Shown: piece after piece, positions 1 to 8,533 of the stretch
How the letters are laid out: each line of letters begins with the position of its first letter
How positions within the stretch are numbered: the stretch's first letter is position 1
Source of the DNA: an uncultured Gammaproteobacteria bacterium
GTDB lineage: Bacteria; Pseudomonadota; Gammaproteobacteria; Pseudomonadales; Pseudohongiellaceae
DNA length: 64,000 nucleotides
Assembly: GCA_913061515.1 (NCBI GenBank)
Contig: CAJXSF010000004.1
Coordinates: forward strand, 34,619 to 98,618
Reading direction: 5' to 3'
Notes under the pieces: model-generated
What the model saw: the letters and a program-made list of their open reading frames with translations, nothing else
The model's database searches: none
What the model was told of the DNA's origin: nothing
Made by a program: the position numbers and the translations under genes

Positions 1-399
1 ATCATGCCAGATGGTTCCGGCTTGCCTGAAGGCGCGGGCAGCGCTGTGCAAGGCAGTGCTGTTTATGAACAGCAATGCGCCAGTTGTCATGGTGCGTCAG
101 GCAAAGGCATGCCTGGCGTTCCAGCACTTGTCGGAGAGAACAATTCAGCTGGCGAGCCGGTAGTGCGAGCTGTCGGTAATTATTGGCCTTCGGCGACGAC
201 TTTGTTCGATTATGTGCGCCGTGCAATGCCCCCGACAGCGCCAAAATCCCTGAGCACTGAGCAAGTCTATCAAGTGGTGGCCTACGTACTGTTTCTCAAT
301 GACATCATTGGCGAAGAACATGAGTTGACTCACAATAATCTGTCAACGGTGGATATGCCCAATCGGAACGGGTTTGTCGATCGTAGCCAAATGCAATAG
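1..399 (+). CDS. c-type cytochrome, SoxD-like electron-transfer subunit (5' partial)
   Basis: The reading frame is open to the left edge and the first ATG (position 4) is not preceded by a signal peptide, so the true N-terminus lies outside the window. The visible 131 residues carry one heme c motif, CASCH (residues 25-29 from that ATG), and a downstream RRAMPP whose Met could be the axial ligand: a class I monoheme domain. The C-terminal tail with VLFLND and MPNRNGF resembles the cytochrome subunits of sulfite or sulfane dehydrogenases (SoxD/SorB type). A periplasmic role passing electrons from a partner oxidoreductase just upstream is therefore likely, but the partner is not visible. The aldehyde dehydrogenase gene follows after 8 bases. 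Heme binding is secure; the sulfur-oxidation assignment is an inference from the tail. Confidence 0.75.
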   Translation: MMPDGSGLPEGAGSAVQGSAVYEQQCASCHGASGKGMPGVPALVGENNSAGEPVVRAVGNYWPSATTLFDYVRRAMPPTAPKSLSTEQVYQVVAYVLFLNDIIGEEHELTHNNLSTVDMPNRNGFVDRSQMQ

Positions 400-407
400 G
401 AAACGAT

Positions 408-1874
408 ATGCCCATTACAGAACCAAAGCTCAAAGATCCAACGCTCTTTCGTCAACGCTGCTGTATTGATGGGGTATGGGAGCGCGCGACCAACGATGCC
501 GTAATAGAGGTTGGCAATCCAGCCACTGGGGAATTGCTTGGAACTGTCCCGAACATGGGAGGTACGGGCGCCCGGCGCGCGATAGAGGCCGCCCAGAGAG
601 CCTTGCCAAAGTGGCGTAGCAAAACAGCAAAAGAGCGAAGCACGATTCTGAGGCGTTGGTTTGAGCTGATCATGGACAATCAAGAGGATTTAGCGCGGTT
701 GATGACTCTTGAGCAAGGTAAACCTTTAAGCGAAGCCCGTGGTGAAATTGCTTATGCCGCTTCCTTTATCGAGTGGTTTTCTGAAGAAGCGAAACGGGTG
801 TATGGCGACACCATCCCCGGCCACCAAGAAGATGCCCGAATTATTGTGATAAAACAGCCTGTTGGAGTCATAGCGGCCATTACTCCTTGGAACTTCCCTG
901 CAGCAATGTTGACGCGCAAAGCAGCGCCTGCGTTGGCAGCGGGTTGCACTATGGTGATCAAACCCGCCTCGCAGACCCCTTATTCTGCATTAGCCTTGGC
1001 GGAGCTTGCATTGCGTGCTGGCATCGAGCCAGGCGTATTGAATGTCGTCACAGGCAGCGCAAAGAAAATTGGCGACGAGCTGACGAGTAATGCCACTGTG
1101 CGTAAGTTGTCATTTACAGGATCTACTGAGATTGGTCGGCAATTAATGGCGCAATGCGCTCACGATGTTAAGCGGATGTCTTTGGAGTTGGGGGGCAATG
1201 CGCCCTTCATTGTGTTTGATGACGCAGATGTCGATGCTGCCGTTCAAGGGGCGATAGTCTCCAAGTTTCGCAACAACGGGCAAACTTGTGTCTGCGCTAA
1301 CCGATTCTATGTGCAATCAGGGGTTTACGACGAATTTGCCGAAAAACTTACCTTAGCAGTAAAGCGCTTAAAGGTCGGTAATGGGCTTGAGGCAGATGTG
1401 GATCTTGGTCCGCTAATTAACGCTGAAGCGATGGAGAAGGTGCAAGAGCATCTTCAAGATGCCCAAGATAAAGGGGGCCGTCTGACCCTTGGTGGCAAGC
1501 CTCACGAAAAGGGCGGAAACTATTTTGAACCCAGTATTCTCTTAGATGTGTCACAAGACGCTATTATTACAAAAGAAGAGACTTTTGGCCCTGTTGCAGC
1601 GTTGCTGCGATTCGATACAGTCAATGAGGCGATTGATATGGCCAATGACACCGAGTTCGGCCTGGCTTCTTACTTGTATTCCAAAGACTTAGCACAAGTG
1701 TTTCGAGTCGCAGAAGCTTTGGAATACGGAATGGTTGGAATCAATACCGGTCTTATTTCGACAGAAGTGGCACCTTTTGGGGGCATCAAGGCCTCGGGCT
1801 TGGGTCGAGAGGGGTCGAAATACGGTATCGAAGAATATTTGGAGCTTAAATACCTTTGTATCTCAGGGGTTTAG
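408..1874 (+). CDS. gabD: succinate-semialdehyde dehydrogenase (NAD(P)+)
   Basis: A 488-residue aldehyde dehydrogenase that should oxidise succinate semialdehyde to succinate in the cytosol, the last step of the GABA shunt. It shows the Rossmann-type cofactor segment ITPWNFP (about 158-164), FTGSTEIG (237-243), the general-base glutamate in LELGG (Glu260) and the nucleophile in GQTCVCANR (Cys294). The Cys-Val-Cys arrangement and the length match GabD rather than betaine-aldehyde or other ALDHs. An AGGA ribosome-binding site lies about 7 bases before the ATG. It sits 8 bases after the cytochrome gene, so the two may be co-transcribed, although no functional link is evident. No GABA aminotransferase is nearby. 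The ALDH family is certain; the exact substrate is likely. Confidence 0.88.
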   Translation: MPITEPKLKDPTLFRQRCCIDGVWERATNDAVIEVGNPATGELLGTVPNMGGTGARRAIEAAQRALPKWRSKTAKERSTILRRWFELIMDNQEDLARLMTLEQGKPLSEARGEIAYAASFIEWFSEEAKRVYGDTIPGHQEDARIIVIKQPVGVIAAITPWNFPAAMLTRKAAPALAAGCTMVIKPASQTPYSALALAELALRAGIEPGVLNVVTGSAKKIGDELTSNATVRKLSFTGSTEIGRQLMAQCAHDVKRMSLELGGNAPFIVFDDADVDAAVQGAIVSKFRNNGQTCVCANRFYVQSGVYDEFAEKLTLAVKRLKVGNGLEADVDLGPLINAEAMEKVQEHLQDAQDKGGRLTLGGKPHEKGGNYFEPSILLDVSQDAIITKEETFGPVAALLRFDTVNEAIDMANDTEFGLASYLYSKDLAQVFRVAEALEYGMVGINTGLISTEVAPFGGIKASGLGREGSKYGIEEYLELKYLCISGV

Positions 1875-1944
1875 CTTAAGTATTGCAAATTGCAACACGC
1901 TTTCCTAACAAGAGGGCACTCGTCCCCCTTAAATCTTATAGCAA

Positions 1945-1957
1945 TATAGTCACTATA
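1945..1957. promoter_or_regulatory. 13-bp palindrome upstream of receptor promoter, candidate operator
   Basis: TATAGTCACTATA is a perfect 6-1-6 inverted repeat about 50 bases upstream of the putative -35 element of the receptor gene. A second odd-centred palindrome, TTGCAAATTGCAA, lies at 1883-1895. No known regulator consensus (Fur, for instance) is matched. Function is inferred only from position. Confidence 0.3.
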
Positions 1958-2005
1958 AATTACAGTTATTTAGCCTCAACAAACCTCAATATATTGAATT
2001 AATAC

Positions 2006-2033
2006 TTTACATGAATTCCCGCAGTGTTATATT
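2006..2033 (+). promoter_or_regulatory. putative sigma-70 promoter of the TonB-dependent receptor
   Basis: TTTACA (2006-2011, five of six bases match the -35 consensus), a 16-base spacer, and TATATT (2028-2033, five of six match the -10). The predicted transcript would start near 2040, exactly at the base of a strong hairpin, leaving a 5' leader of about 240 bases before the receptor ATG. Confidence 0.5.
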
Positions 2034-2040
2034 GATCGCC

Positions 2041-2072
2041 CGATATATCTTGCCCATGGGTGGGACATATCG
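2041..2072 (+). promoter_or_regulatory. 5'-terminal hairpin of the receptor mRNA leader
   Basis: A 32-base self-complementary segment: CGATAT at the left base pairs with ATATCG at the right, and CCC pairs with GGG at the tip. The three non-Watson-Crick positions in the middle (T-G, T-G, G-T) are all wobble pairs, with one A-C mismatch. Wobble conservation of the fold points to an RNA structure rather than a DNA operator. Placed at the predicted transcript start, it could protect the mRNA 5' end. Confidence 0.5.
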
Positions 2073-2204
2073 AGGGAGAGAGTAAAAATCGATTTGAAGA
2101 ATAATAGGCACGTCTCACATCTTACGGTCGTGTGGCGTTGTATAGGGATAACACTCTAGTAGCTATAACGTATAGGCACCTGTTCTTCATCAGATCTAAC
2201 GACC

Positions 2205-2249
2205 ACCCGACACCGCCAAGGGATTGATCAAGCGGGATCGAGGTCGGGT
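2205..2249 (+). promoter_or_regulatory. stem-loop in receptor 5' leader near the ribosome-binding site
   Basis: ACCCGAC (2205-2211) pairs perfectly with GTCGGGT (2243-2249), and nested inside CCGC (2213-2216) pairs with GCGG (2232-2235). It ends about 30 bases before the receptor ATG. Together with the hairpin at 2041-2072 it makes a structured leader; no known riboswitch class is recognised. Confidence 0.4.
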
Positions 2250-2279
2250 AGGCCACAATAAAATTTTAGAGGTCGAAAT

Positions 2280-5177
2280 ATGAAGTTTAGCAGTTCAATT
2301 CCACAGAAAAAGCTGTTGTGTGCAGCCATTTCCATTTCCTTGCTGCAAATCAGCGGCTCTGCGCTAGCGCAGGCTCCTGAAGTAGAAGAAGTTGTTGTTA
2401 CAGGTTCTTTTATTCGTCGTACAGAAGGTTTCCGTGCTGCATCGCCAATCACGCAGCTATCTGCTGATGATCTAGCAGCGGAAGGTACACCTAATATGGG
2501 TGACGTTGTCGCTAATCTTAGCTTCAACCAAGGTTCTACGGTAACACAGAACTCTCTCACTGGTGCTTCTAGTACAGCTACTGGTATTAACCTCCGCGGT
2601 CTTGGCGAAGGCGCAACGTTGACATTGGTTGACGGCATGCGTGTTATCGGCACGAACGTGAACACTTATTTGCCACAGATTGCGATTCAGCGTCTTGACA
2701 TCGTAACTGACGGCGCAGCGGCTCTATACGGCTCACAAGCGGTAGCAGGCGTTGTAAACTTCGTACCTCGTACTGCATACGATGGCGTTAAAGTTGAACT
2801 TTATCAACAAGGCGATAGCCGTGGTGACTACCACGATACAACTATCAGCTTCTTGGCTGGTACTGAGTGGAACGGCATCAACGTTGTTGCCGCCGCTGAC
2901 TTCCGTACTAACAACCGTCTAGAAATGCGTGACCGTCCTGACCAGATGAATGCTGGTTTGACGTCATCTTCTACGCCAAACCCAGGCCGTTACCTAGTGC
3001 CTACTCGTGATGAGAATGGCGTATTGACTGGCAACACTCAGACAATCTCTGATCCAAGCTGTGGCGGTACTCGTCAAGACCCAACACAAGTTGGCAACAA
3101 CCCAAATGGCTTCACTTTTGCTGGTCAGTGCTGGTATGACTTCGGTGAATTCTGGGACTACCGTGTTGCACAAGACACAGGTACTGCGTTCCTAAGCTTG
3201 TCTTATGACGTTAGCCCTGATTTCAGCATCAGCTCACAGACTAACTACTTCTCGCGTCGTAACTACAACCGTGGATCACCTTCTAACCCAGGTGGCCGCG
3301 TATCAGACCTTCCGACTATCCGTGGTGAGTTGCCAGGCAACCCATTCCCAGCGGTAGATGCGAATGGCAACCAGCTGTACGCGCAAGACGCGAATGGCGA
3401 CGGCGTACCAGACCGTAATGGTTCTGGCGTTGTAATCCTTGACCCAGCCGGTATTGCGTTCAACGAAGACGTAAACTTCGGTGCATGGCGTCCATGGGGT
3501 AAGCACGGTACATTACCTACACAGCTAGCGAGCGACGGCTCTACTGTTGGTGACGCGTATATCCGCGGCATCCGTCAAGCATTCAAAGCAGACTTCGCTG
3601 TACCATTCCTAGAAGATTGGCGCGGTAATGCGACTTACACGTTCTCTTACCAGCAAGATAAGAGCCTAGCGAACAACTTTAGCTTCAACGCTCTAGCGCA
3701 AGGTTTGAACTGTGACGTGGTCAATGACCGTGAAGCATGCTTCAACCCATTCGTTTCTACTGATCCTTCAACATTGAACACACAAGCTGTAGCGGACTCT
3801 ACGTACCTACAGAACCGCATCAATGACGAAGACAAGTTGCAGACTATCGACGTTGTATTGAACGGCGAAATCATGCCTAGCTTCGAATTGCCAGGCGGCA
3901 CAATTGGTGCGGCTGTTGGTTATCAGCGTCGTATGGACCGTCTGAGCAACTCTCCTTCGTACCAGACGCAAAACGGTGACGTTTTCATTGGTACGCAAGA
4001 GCGTCCATTCAGCGACGGTCGTTCAGTTGACGCATACTTCGCAGAGCTATCATTGCCACTACTAGACAACCTAGAATTGCAAGTGGCTGTTCGTGATGAG
4101 TCTTACTCCACTGGCCAAAGCTCTACAGATCCTAAGTTCGGTTTGGTATACGTGCCTTTCGATCGTTTGACTCTACGTGCTAGCTCTGGTTCTTCTTTCA
4201 TCGCGCCTTCATTGACGCAGTTGAACGAGCCTGAGTCTTGTGGTTTGAGCAACATCGCTGACCCATTCACAACATTCGCCGCTTTCACAGCGAACTGTTC
4301 ACGTGGTAACCCAAATCTAGTACCAGAATCAGCAGACACTTTGAGTGTTGGTTTTGAGCTAGACTTGATCGAAGGCATGACGCTTTCTATCGACTACAGC
4401 GAAACTGACTTCACTGATCGTATCGTAACGTCTACGACTAACGACGTGTTGGCGACTGACTTCTACAACTTCCAGCAAGCCACTGGCTTCACTGGCTCTG
4501 GTTCAGGTACTGAAAAGCCTACACTTGAGCAAGTTGCTGCATGGGTTGCAGATCCACGTTCTGACAAGCGCATCCAGCGCAATGCAAACAACCTTGCACA
4601 GATCGATCGCATCATCTCTGGTGATTCGAACGCGTCTAGCATGTACGTTGAAGCATTCGACATCCAGTGGGATTACCGTTTCGAAATCGGTGACCTAGGC
4701 ATGTTCAATGTTGGCCTAAGTGGTACTTTTGTTGAGTCTTACCAGTATCAATTGTCTGCTGATCGCGCTGTAGTTGAAGCGGTAGGCCTGCAGAACGACA
4801 ACACTGGTGCGGTACCTCCAATGCCAGAGTGGAAAGCGAACATGAATCTGAGCTGGATCCGTGGTCAGCACAGTGCCAACATGACTGTTCGTTATATCGA
4901 CGACATGGTATTTGATGCCAACCCATTCTCTTTCCAGCGGTTCTTGCCTTTCAGCAACTATCGCACAGTCAATGAGTTGCGCGCTTCTACTATCGTAGAC
5001 GCAGCGTACAACTTCACTGGCTATGAAGCGCTGGGTGGTGAGTTTGCATTGACGGTAGGTGCGCGCAATCTGTTCGACAGAATGCCTCAGAAGGTACCAA
5101 TGTTGGGCGGTATGGAATCAGTACTTTATGATCCAACTGGCCGTATGGTCTACGCACGTGTTTCTTACGAACTGTAA
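2280..5177 (+). CDS. TonB-dependent outer-membrane receptor
   Basis: A 965-residue receptor that would import a ligand across the outer membrane using TonB-ExbBD energy. An N-terminal signal peptide ends at ALAQA (about residue 30), followed by a TonB-box-like EEVVVTGS, a plug domain containing NLRGLGEG, DGMRV and the YGSQAVAGVVNF segment, and a 22-strand-type barrel ending in an aromatic-rich C-terminus (VYARVSYEL). Residues 360-383 contain a calcium-loop-like DxNxDGxxD (Asp370, Asn372, Asp374, Asp378) in a probable external loop. The start follows AGAGGT. Codon use is strongly biased to a few codons, suggesting high expression. It is paralogous to the convergent gene at 5372-8262. The substrate is unknown; no SusD-like or siderophore gene is adjacent. 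A strong terminator follows at 5221. Confidence 0.93.
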   Translation: MKFSSSIPQKKLLCAAISISLLQISGSALAQAPEVEEVVVTGSFIRRTEGFRAASPITQLSADDLAAEGTPNMGDVVANLSFNQGSTVTQNSLTGASSTATGINLRGLGEGATLTLVDGMRVIGTNVNTYLPQIAIQRLDIVTDGAAALYGSQAVAGVVNFVPRTAYDGVKVELYQQGDSRGDYHDTTISFLAGTEWNGINVVAAADFRTNNRLEMRDRPDQMNAGLTSSSTPNPGRYLVPTRDENGVLTGNTQTISDPSCGGTRQDPTQVGNNPNGFTFAGQCWYDFGEFWDYRVAQDTGTAFLSLSYDVSPDFSISSQTNYFSRRNYNRGSPSNPGGRVSDLPTIRGELPGNPFPAVDANGNQLYAQDANGDGVPDRNGSGVVILDPAGIAFNEDVNFGAWRPWGKHGTLPTQLASDGSTVGDAYIRGIRQAFKADFAVPFLEDWRGNATYTFSYQQDKSLANNFSFNALAQGLNCDVVNDREACFNPFVSTDPSTLNTQAVADSTYLQNRINDEDKLQTIDVVLNGEIMPSFELPGGTIGAAVGYQRRMDRLSNSPSYQTQNGDVFIGTQERPFSDGRSVDAYFAELSLPLLDNLELQVAVRDESYSTGQSSTDPKFGLVYVPFDRLTLRASSGSSFIAPSLTQLNEPESCGLSNIADPFTTFAAFTANCSRGNPNLVPESADTLSVGFELDLIEGMTLSIDYSETDFTDRIVTSTTNDVLATDFYNFQQATGFTGSGSGTEKPTLEQVAAWVADPRSDKRIQRNANNLAQIDRIISGDSNASSMYVEAFDIQWDYRFEIGDLGMFNVGLSGTFVESYQYQLSADRAVVEAVGLQNDNTGAVPPMPEWKANMNLSWIRGQHSANMTVRYIDDMVFDANPFSFQRFLPFSNYRTVNELRASTIVDAAYNFTGYEALGGEFALTVGARNLFDRMPQKVPMLGGMESVLYDPTGRMVYARVSYEL

Positions 5178-5220
5178 GGACTGCGCGCCGTTGTCAGCCT
5201 AGCTGACAACATCGCTAGAT

Positions 5221-5255
5221 AAAAAGGCGAGCTCTTTAAGGGCTCGCCTTTTTTT
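5221..5255 (+). terminator. intrinsic terminator of the first receptor gene
   Basis: GGCGAGC (5226-5232) pairs with GCTCGCC (5242-5248) around a 9-base loop and is followed by seven Ts. A run of five As on the left makes it potentially usable from both strands. It starts 43 bases after the receptor stop codon. Confidence 0.92.
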
Positions 5256-5304
5256 ATGCCTGAGAATTACCTAGCAATGCTAACGTGGGCAAAGCATAGG
5301 CAAT

Positions 5305-5338
5305 AAAAAAGGGTGACCGCATGAAGCGAACACCCTTT
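5305..5338 (-). terminator. intrinsic terminator of the second (minus-strand) receptor gene
   Basis: AAAGGGTG (5308-5315) pairs with CACCCTTT (5331-5338). Read on the minus strand the stem is followed by TTTTTT. It lies 33 bases downstream of the stop codon of the gene at 5372-8262. Confidence 0.8.
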
Positions 5339-5371
5339 CTAAAGAACCAGGTTTACACTGGTGTGTGGGGC

Positions 5372-7915
5372 TTATGGCATGATTTCATAAGTCACACGTG
5401 CATAGACCATGCGGCCTGTTGGGTCATATAACACCGATTCCATCCCGCCTAGCATAGGGACTTTTTGCGGCATTCTGTCGAACAGATTGCGCGCACCTAC
5501 GGTAAAGTCGAACTCTCCACCTAATGCCTCAAACTGTCTGAAGTTGTATGACGCATCTACGATCGTAGATGCGTGCAGTTCAGAAGTTGCACGGTAGTTG
5601 CTGAAAGGCAACAGACGCTGGAAGGAGAATGGGTTGGCATCGAATACCATGTCGTCGATATAACGAGCTGTTATATTGGCGCTATGCTGTCCGCGTACCC
5701 AACCAATGTTCAAGTTTCCTTTCCACTCAGGCATTGGAGGAACCGCACCAGTATTGTAGTTCTGCAATCCTACGCCTTCTACTACTGGGCGGTCTGGAGA
5801 CAATTGGTACTGGTAAGAGTCAACATATGTGCCGCTTAAGCTCGTGCTAAAGCTGCCTAAGTCACCGATCGAGAAGCGATAGCTCAATTTGACGTCGAAA
5901 GCTTCCACAAGCATGCTAGAAGCGTTTGAGCTACCAGAGAAGATGCGGTCGATTTGCGCCATATTGTTCGGGTCACGCTGAATGCGTTTGTCCGAGCGAG
6001 GATCAGCGTTCCAAGCCGCCACTTGCTCAAGCGTAGGCTTTCCAGAGCCGCTGAAACCAGTAGCTTGCTGGAAGTTGAAGAAGTCTGCGCTCAAAACATC
6101 GTTAGTTGTGGAGCTTACGATACGGTCAGTGAAGTCAGTTTCACTATAATCTAGAGAAAGTGACATGCCTTCGATCAAGTCTAGCTCGAAGCCGATACTC
6201 ATTGTGTCGGCGGACTCTGGCACTAGATTTGGGTTGCCGCGTGAACAGTTCGCCGTGAAAGCGGCAAATGTTGTGAACGGGTCAGCTACATTCGTTAAGC
6301 CACATGACTCAGGCGCATTTAGCTGGTTAAGTGATGGAGCGATGAACGATGAGCCAGCACTTGCACGCAGAGTCAAACGATCGAAAGGAACGTATACCAA
6401 ACCGTACTTAGGATCTGTAGAGCTCTGGCCAGTTGAGTAAGACTCATCACGAACAGCTAATTGCAACTCTAAGTTGTCCAACAAGGGGAGAGAGACCTCT
6501 GCAAAATAGGCATCAACCGAGCGCCCATCGCTTGTTGGAAACTCTTGCGAGCCAATGAACACGTCACCGTTTTGCGTGTGGTAGGAAGGTGAGTCGCTGA
6601 AACGATTCATACGACGCTGATAACCAACAGCCGCACCGATCGTGCCACCAGGCAGCTCGAAGCTAGGCAAGATTTCGCCATTGAATACAATGTCGATCGT
6701 CTGTTGCTTGTCTTCGTTGTTCACTCGGTTTTGCAGATAGGTAGAATCGGCCACAGCTTGAGTGTTCAACGTTGATGAGTCGGTAGAGACAAATGGATTG
6801 AAGCACGCTTCGCGATCGTTGACTACGTCACAGTTCAAGCCCTGAGTCAGCATATTCAGGCTGAAGTTGTTCGCTAGACTCTTATCTTGCGTATAAGCGA
6901 AGGTGTAAGTGGCATTACCGCGCCAGTTTTCAAGGAAAGGCAAGGCGAAGTCAGCTTTAAATGCCTGACGCACACCACGAATATAGGCATCGCCATGCGT
7001 CGCACCATCGCTGCCTAGCTGCGAAGGTAATGTGCCGTGCTTGCCCCATGGGCGCCAGGCAGCGAAGTTCACGTCTTCGTTGAAGGCGATACCGGCTGGG
7101 TCAAGGATTACCATGCCAGAGCCATTACGATCTGGTACACCGTCGCCATTGGCATCTTGTGCGTACAGCTGGTTGCCATTGGCATCTACCGCTGGGAATG
7201 GGTTGCCAGGCAACTCACCACGGATAGTTGGAAGCTCTGACACTCGGCCACCTGGGTTAGATGGTGAGCCACGGTTTTCGTTACGACGTGAGTAATAACT
7301 CGTCTGCGATGTGATGCTGAGATCAGGTGATACGTCGTAGGACATATTCAAGAACGCAGTACCAGTGTCTTGAGCAACACGGTAGTCCCAGAATTCACCA
7401 AAGTCGTACCAACATTGACCAAGGAATGTGAAGCCATTTGGGTTATTGCCTTCTTGGGTTGGGTCTTGGCGCACGCCGCCACAGTTTGGGTCGGACACGG
7501 TTCTTGTGCTGCCCGTCAACATCCCGTTCTCGTCACGCGTAGGGACGAGGTAACGGCCTGGGTTTGGTGTTGAGGATGAAGTCAAACCTGCGTTCATTTG
7601 ATCGGGGCGATCGATCATGCGCAAACGGCCATTTGTGCGCCATTCTGCGGCCGCCACAATGTTGATGCCTTTCCATTCCGTGCCGCCTAGTACGCTAAGA
7701 GTGGTGTCGCGATAATCGCCTCGGCTGTCACCTTGTTGATATAACTCAACTTTAACGCCATCGTAGGAGGTGCGAGGTACAAAGTTCACCACACCGGCCA
7801 CCGCTTGCGAGCCATAAAGAGCCGCAGCACCGTCAGTCACGATATCAAGGCGCTGAATCGCAATTTGGGGCAGGAATGTGTTGACGTTTGTACCAAGGAC
7901 GCGCATACCGTCCAC
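5372..7915 (-). CDS. TonB-dependent receptor, frameshifted: C-terminal 847 codons
   Basis: This is the larger part of a second receptor, closely similar in protein sequence to the one at 2280-5177 over its whole length (plug remnant from DGMRV, the same calcium-loop-like DANGDGVPD, C-terminus VYARVTYE). Its own first Met is internal to the plug. The signal peptide, TonB box and first part of the plug are encoded in another frame at 7939-8262. Near 7975 one T (an A on the plus strand) is missing relative to the paralogue. Restoring it joins NSLTGA to SSTATSINLRGLG and gives an uninterrupted receptor of about 960 residues. The 847 downstream codons are free of other damage and differ from the paralogue mainly at synonymous sites, so the break is recent or a sequence error. 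As read here the gene cannot make a working receptor. Confidence 0.85.
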   Translation of the reverse strand: MDGMRVLGTNVNTFLPQIAIQRLDIVTDGAAALYGSQAVAGVVNFVPRTSYDGVKVELYQQGDSRGDYRDTTLSVLGGTEWKGINIVAAAEWRTNGRLRMIDRPDQMNAGLTSSSTPNPGRYLVPTRDENGMLTGSTRTVSDPNCGGVRQDPTQEGNNPNGFTFLGQCWYDFGEFWDYRVAQDTGTAFLNMSYDVSPDLSITSQTSYYSRRNENRGSPSNPGGRVSELPTIRGELPGNPFPAVDANGNQLYAQDANGDGVPDRNGSGMVILDPAGIAFNEDVNFAAWRPWGKHGTLPSQLGSDGATHGDAYIRGVRQAFKADFALPFLENWRGNATYTFAYTQDKSLANNFSLNMLTQGLNCDVVNDREACFNPFVSTDSSTLNTQAVADSTYLQNRVNNEDKQQTIDIVFNGEILPSFELPGGTIGAAVGYQRRMNRFSDSPSYHTQNGDVFIGSQEFPTSDGRSVDAYFAEVSLPLLDNLELQLAVRDESYSTGQSSTDPKYGLVYVPFDRLTLRASAGSSFIAPSLNQLNAPESCGLTNVADPFTTFAAFTANCSRGNPNLVPESADTMSIGFELDLIEGMSLSLDYSETDFTDRIVSSTTNDVLSADFFNFQQATGFSGSGKPTLEQVAAWNADPRSDKRIQRDPNNMAQIDRIFSGSSNASSMLVEAFDVKLSYRFSIGDLGSFSTSLSGTYVDSYQYQLSPDRPVVEGVGLQNYNTGAVPPMPEWKGNLNIGWVRGQHSANITARYIDDMVFDANPFSFQRLLPFSNYRATSELHASTIVDASYNFRQFEALGGEFDFTVGARNLFDRMPQKVPMLGGMESVLYDPTGRMVYARVTYEIMP

Positions 7916-7938
7916 TAGATTCAGAGTCGCGCCGCTAC

Positions 7939-8262
7939 CTAGACCGCGTAGGTTGATAGACGTGGCGGTACTTGAGCACCTGTTAAGGAGTTTTGGGTAA
8001 CAGTGGAGCCTTGGTTAAAGCTCAAATTAGCGACGACATCACCAAGGTTAGGTGTGCCTTCTGCAGCTAAGTCATCAGCAGTGAGCTGAGTAATGGGGGA
8101 TGCTGCGCGAAATCCTTCAGTTCGACGAATAAAAGAGCCCGTAACGACAACTTCTTCTACTTCTGCCTCTTGAGCCAGAGCAGCACCGCTAATCTGTAGT
8201 AAGGACACAGAAATCGCTGCGCAGAGTAGTTTCTTCGTAGGGAATTGTTTGTTTAGCTTCAT
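7939..8262 (-). pseudogene. TonB-dependent receptor, frameshifted: N-terminal 107 codons
   Basis: Encodes the signal peptide (cleavage near ALAQE), the TonB-box-like EEVVVTGS and the start of the plug, and matches the first 96 or so residues of the intact paralogue. It then runs into 11 unrelated residues and a stop because of the one-base deletion near 7975. The start ATG follows AGAGGTC, the same ribosome-binding context as the paralogue. If the deletion is an assembly error, this piece and 5372-7915 form one normal gene of about 2.9 kb. Alone it would yield a short exported fragment without function. Confidence 0.8.
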
Positions 8263-8533
8263 ATTTTGACCTCTATTAATTGTATTTGTGGTCGCCTAAC
8301 AACTGCCTATTCATATTCTTTCGAATGGTGCTAGGACTATAATTTTTATTAGTTTAGTTGTGGGTATGTAGCGTTTTATCTCCTCATTGACTTCAAAAAC
8401 AATATTGCAATATAACAACGAGTCACAATTTGTAAAGAAAAAGTTACCAAAAAGACAGGGAAATGAGATGAGTTGTGACAATTTCTTGTAGGTAATTACA
8501 AGTTTGGTGGGTTTTGTTACAAGCAGCCAGTGG
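8263..8533 (-). promoter_or_regulatory. upstream region of the second receptor, with a 12-bp palindrome
   Basis: Gene-free stretch that must hold the minus-strand receptor promoter and the 3' end of the PepSY gene. ATATTGCAATAT at 8402-8413 is a perfect palindrome. A TTGCAA core also occurs upstream of the other receptor (1883-1895), so one regulator might act on both; this is speculative. A 6-bp inverted repeat CTTGTA/TACAAG lies at 8485-8502. The structured leader of the first receptor is not repeated here. Confidence 0.35.

Noticed and set aside
3263-7573. Opposite-strand open frames inside both receptor genes
   Set aside because: Similar antisense frames occur in both copies only because the coding strands are paralogous; they have no ribosome-binding sites and no protein features.
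8485-8502. CTTGTA/TACAAG hairpin as terminator of the PepSY gene
   Set aside because: Stem is only six base pairs, AT-rich, and lacks a T tract on the minus strand.
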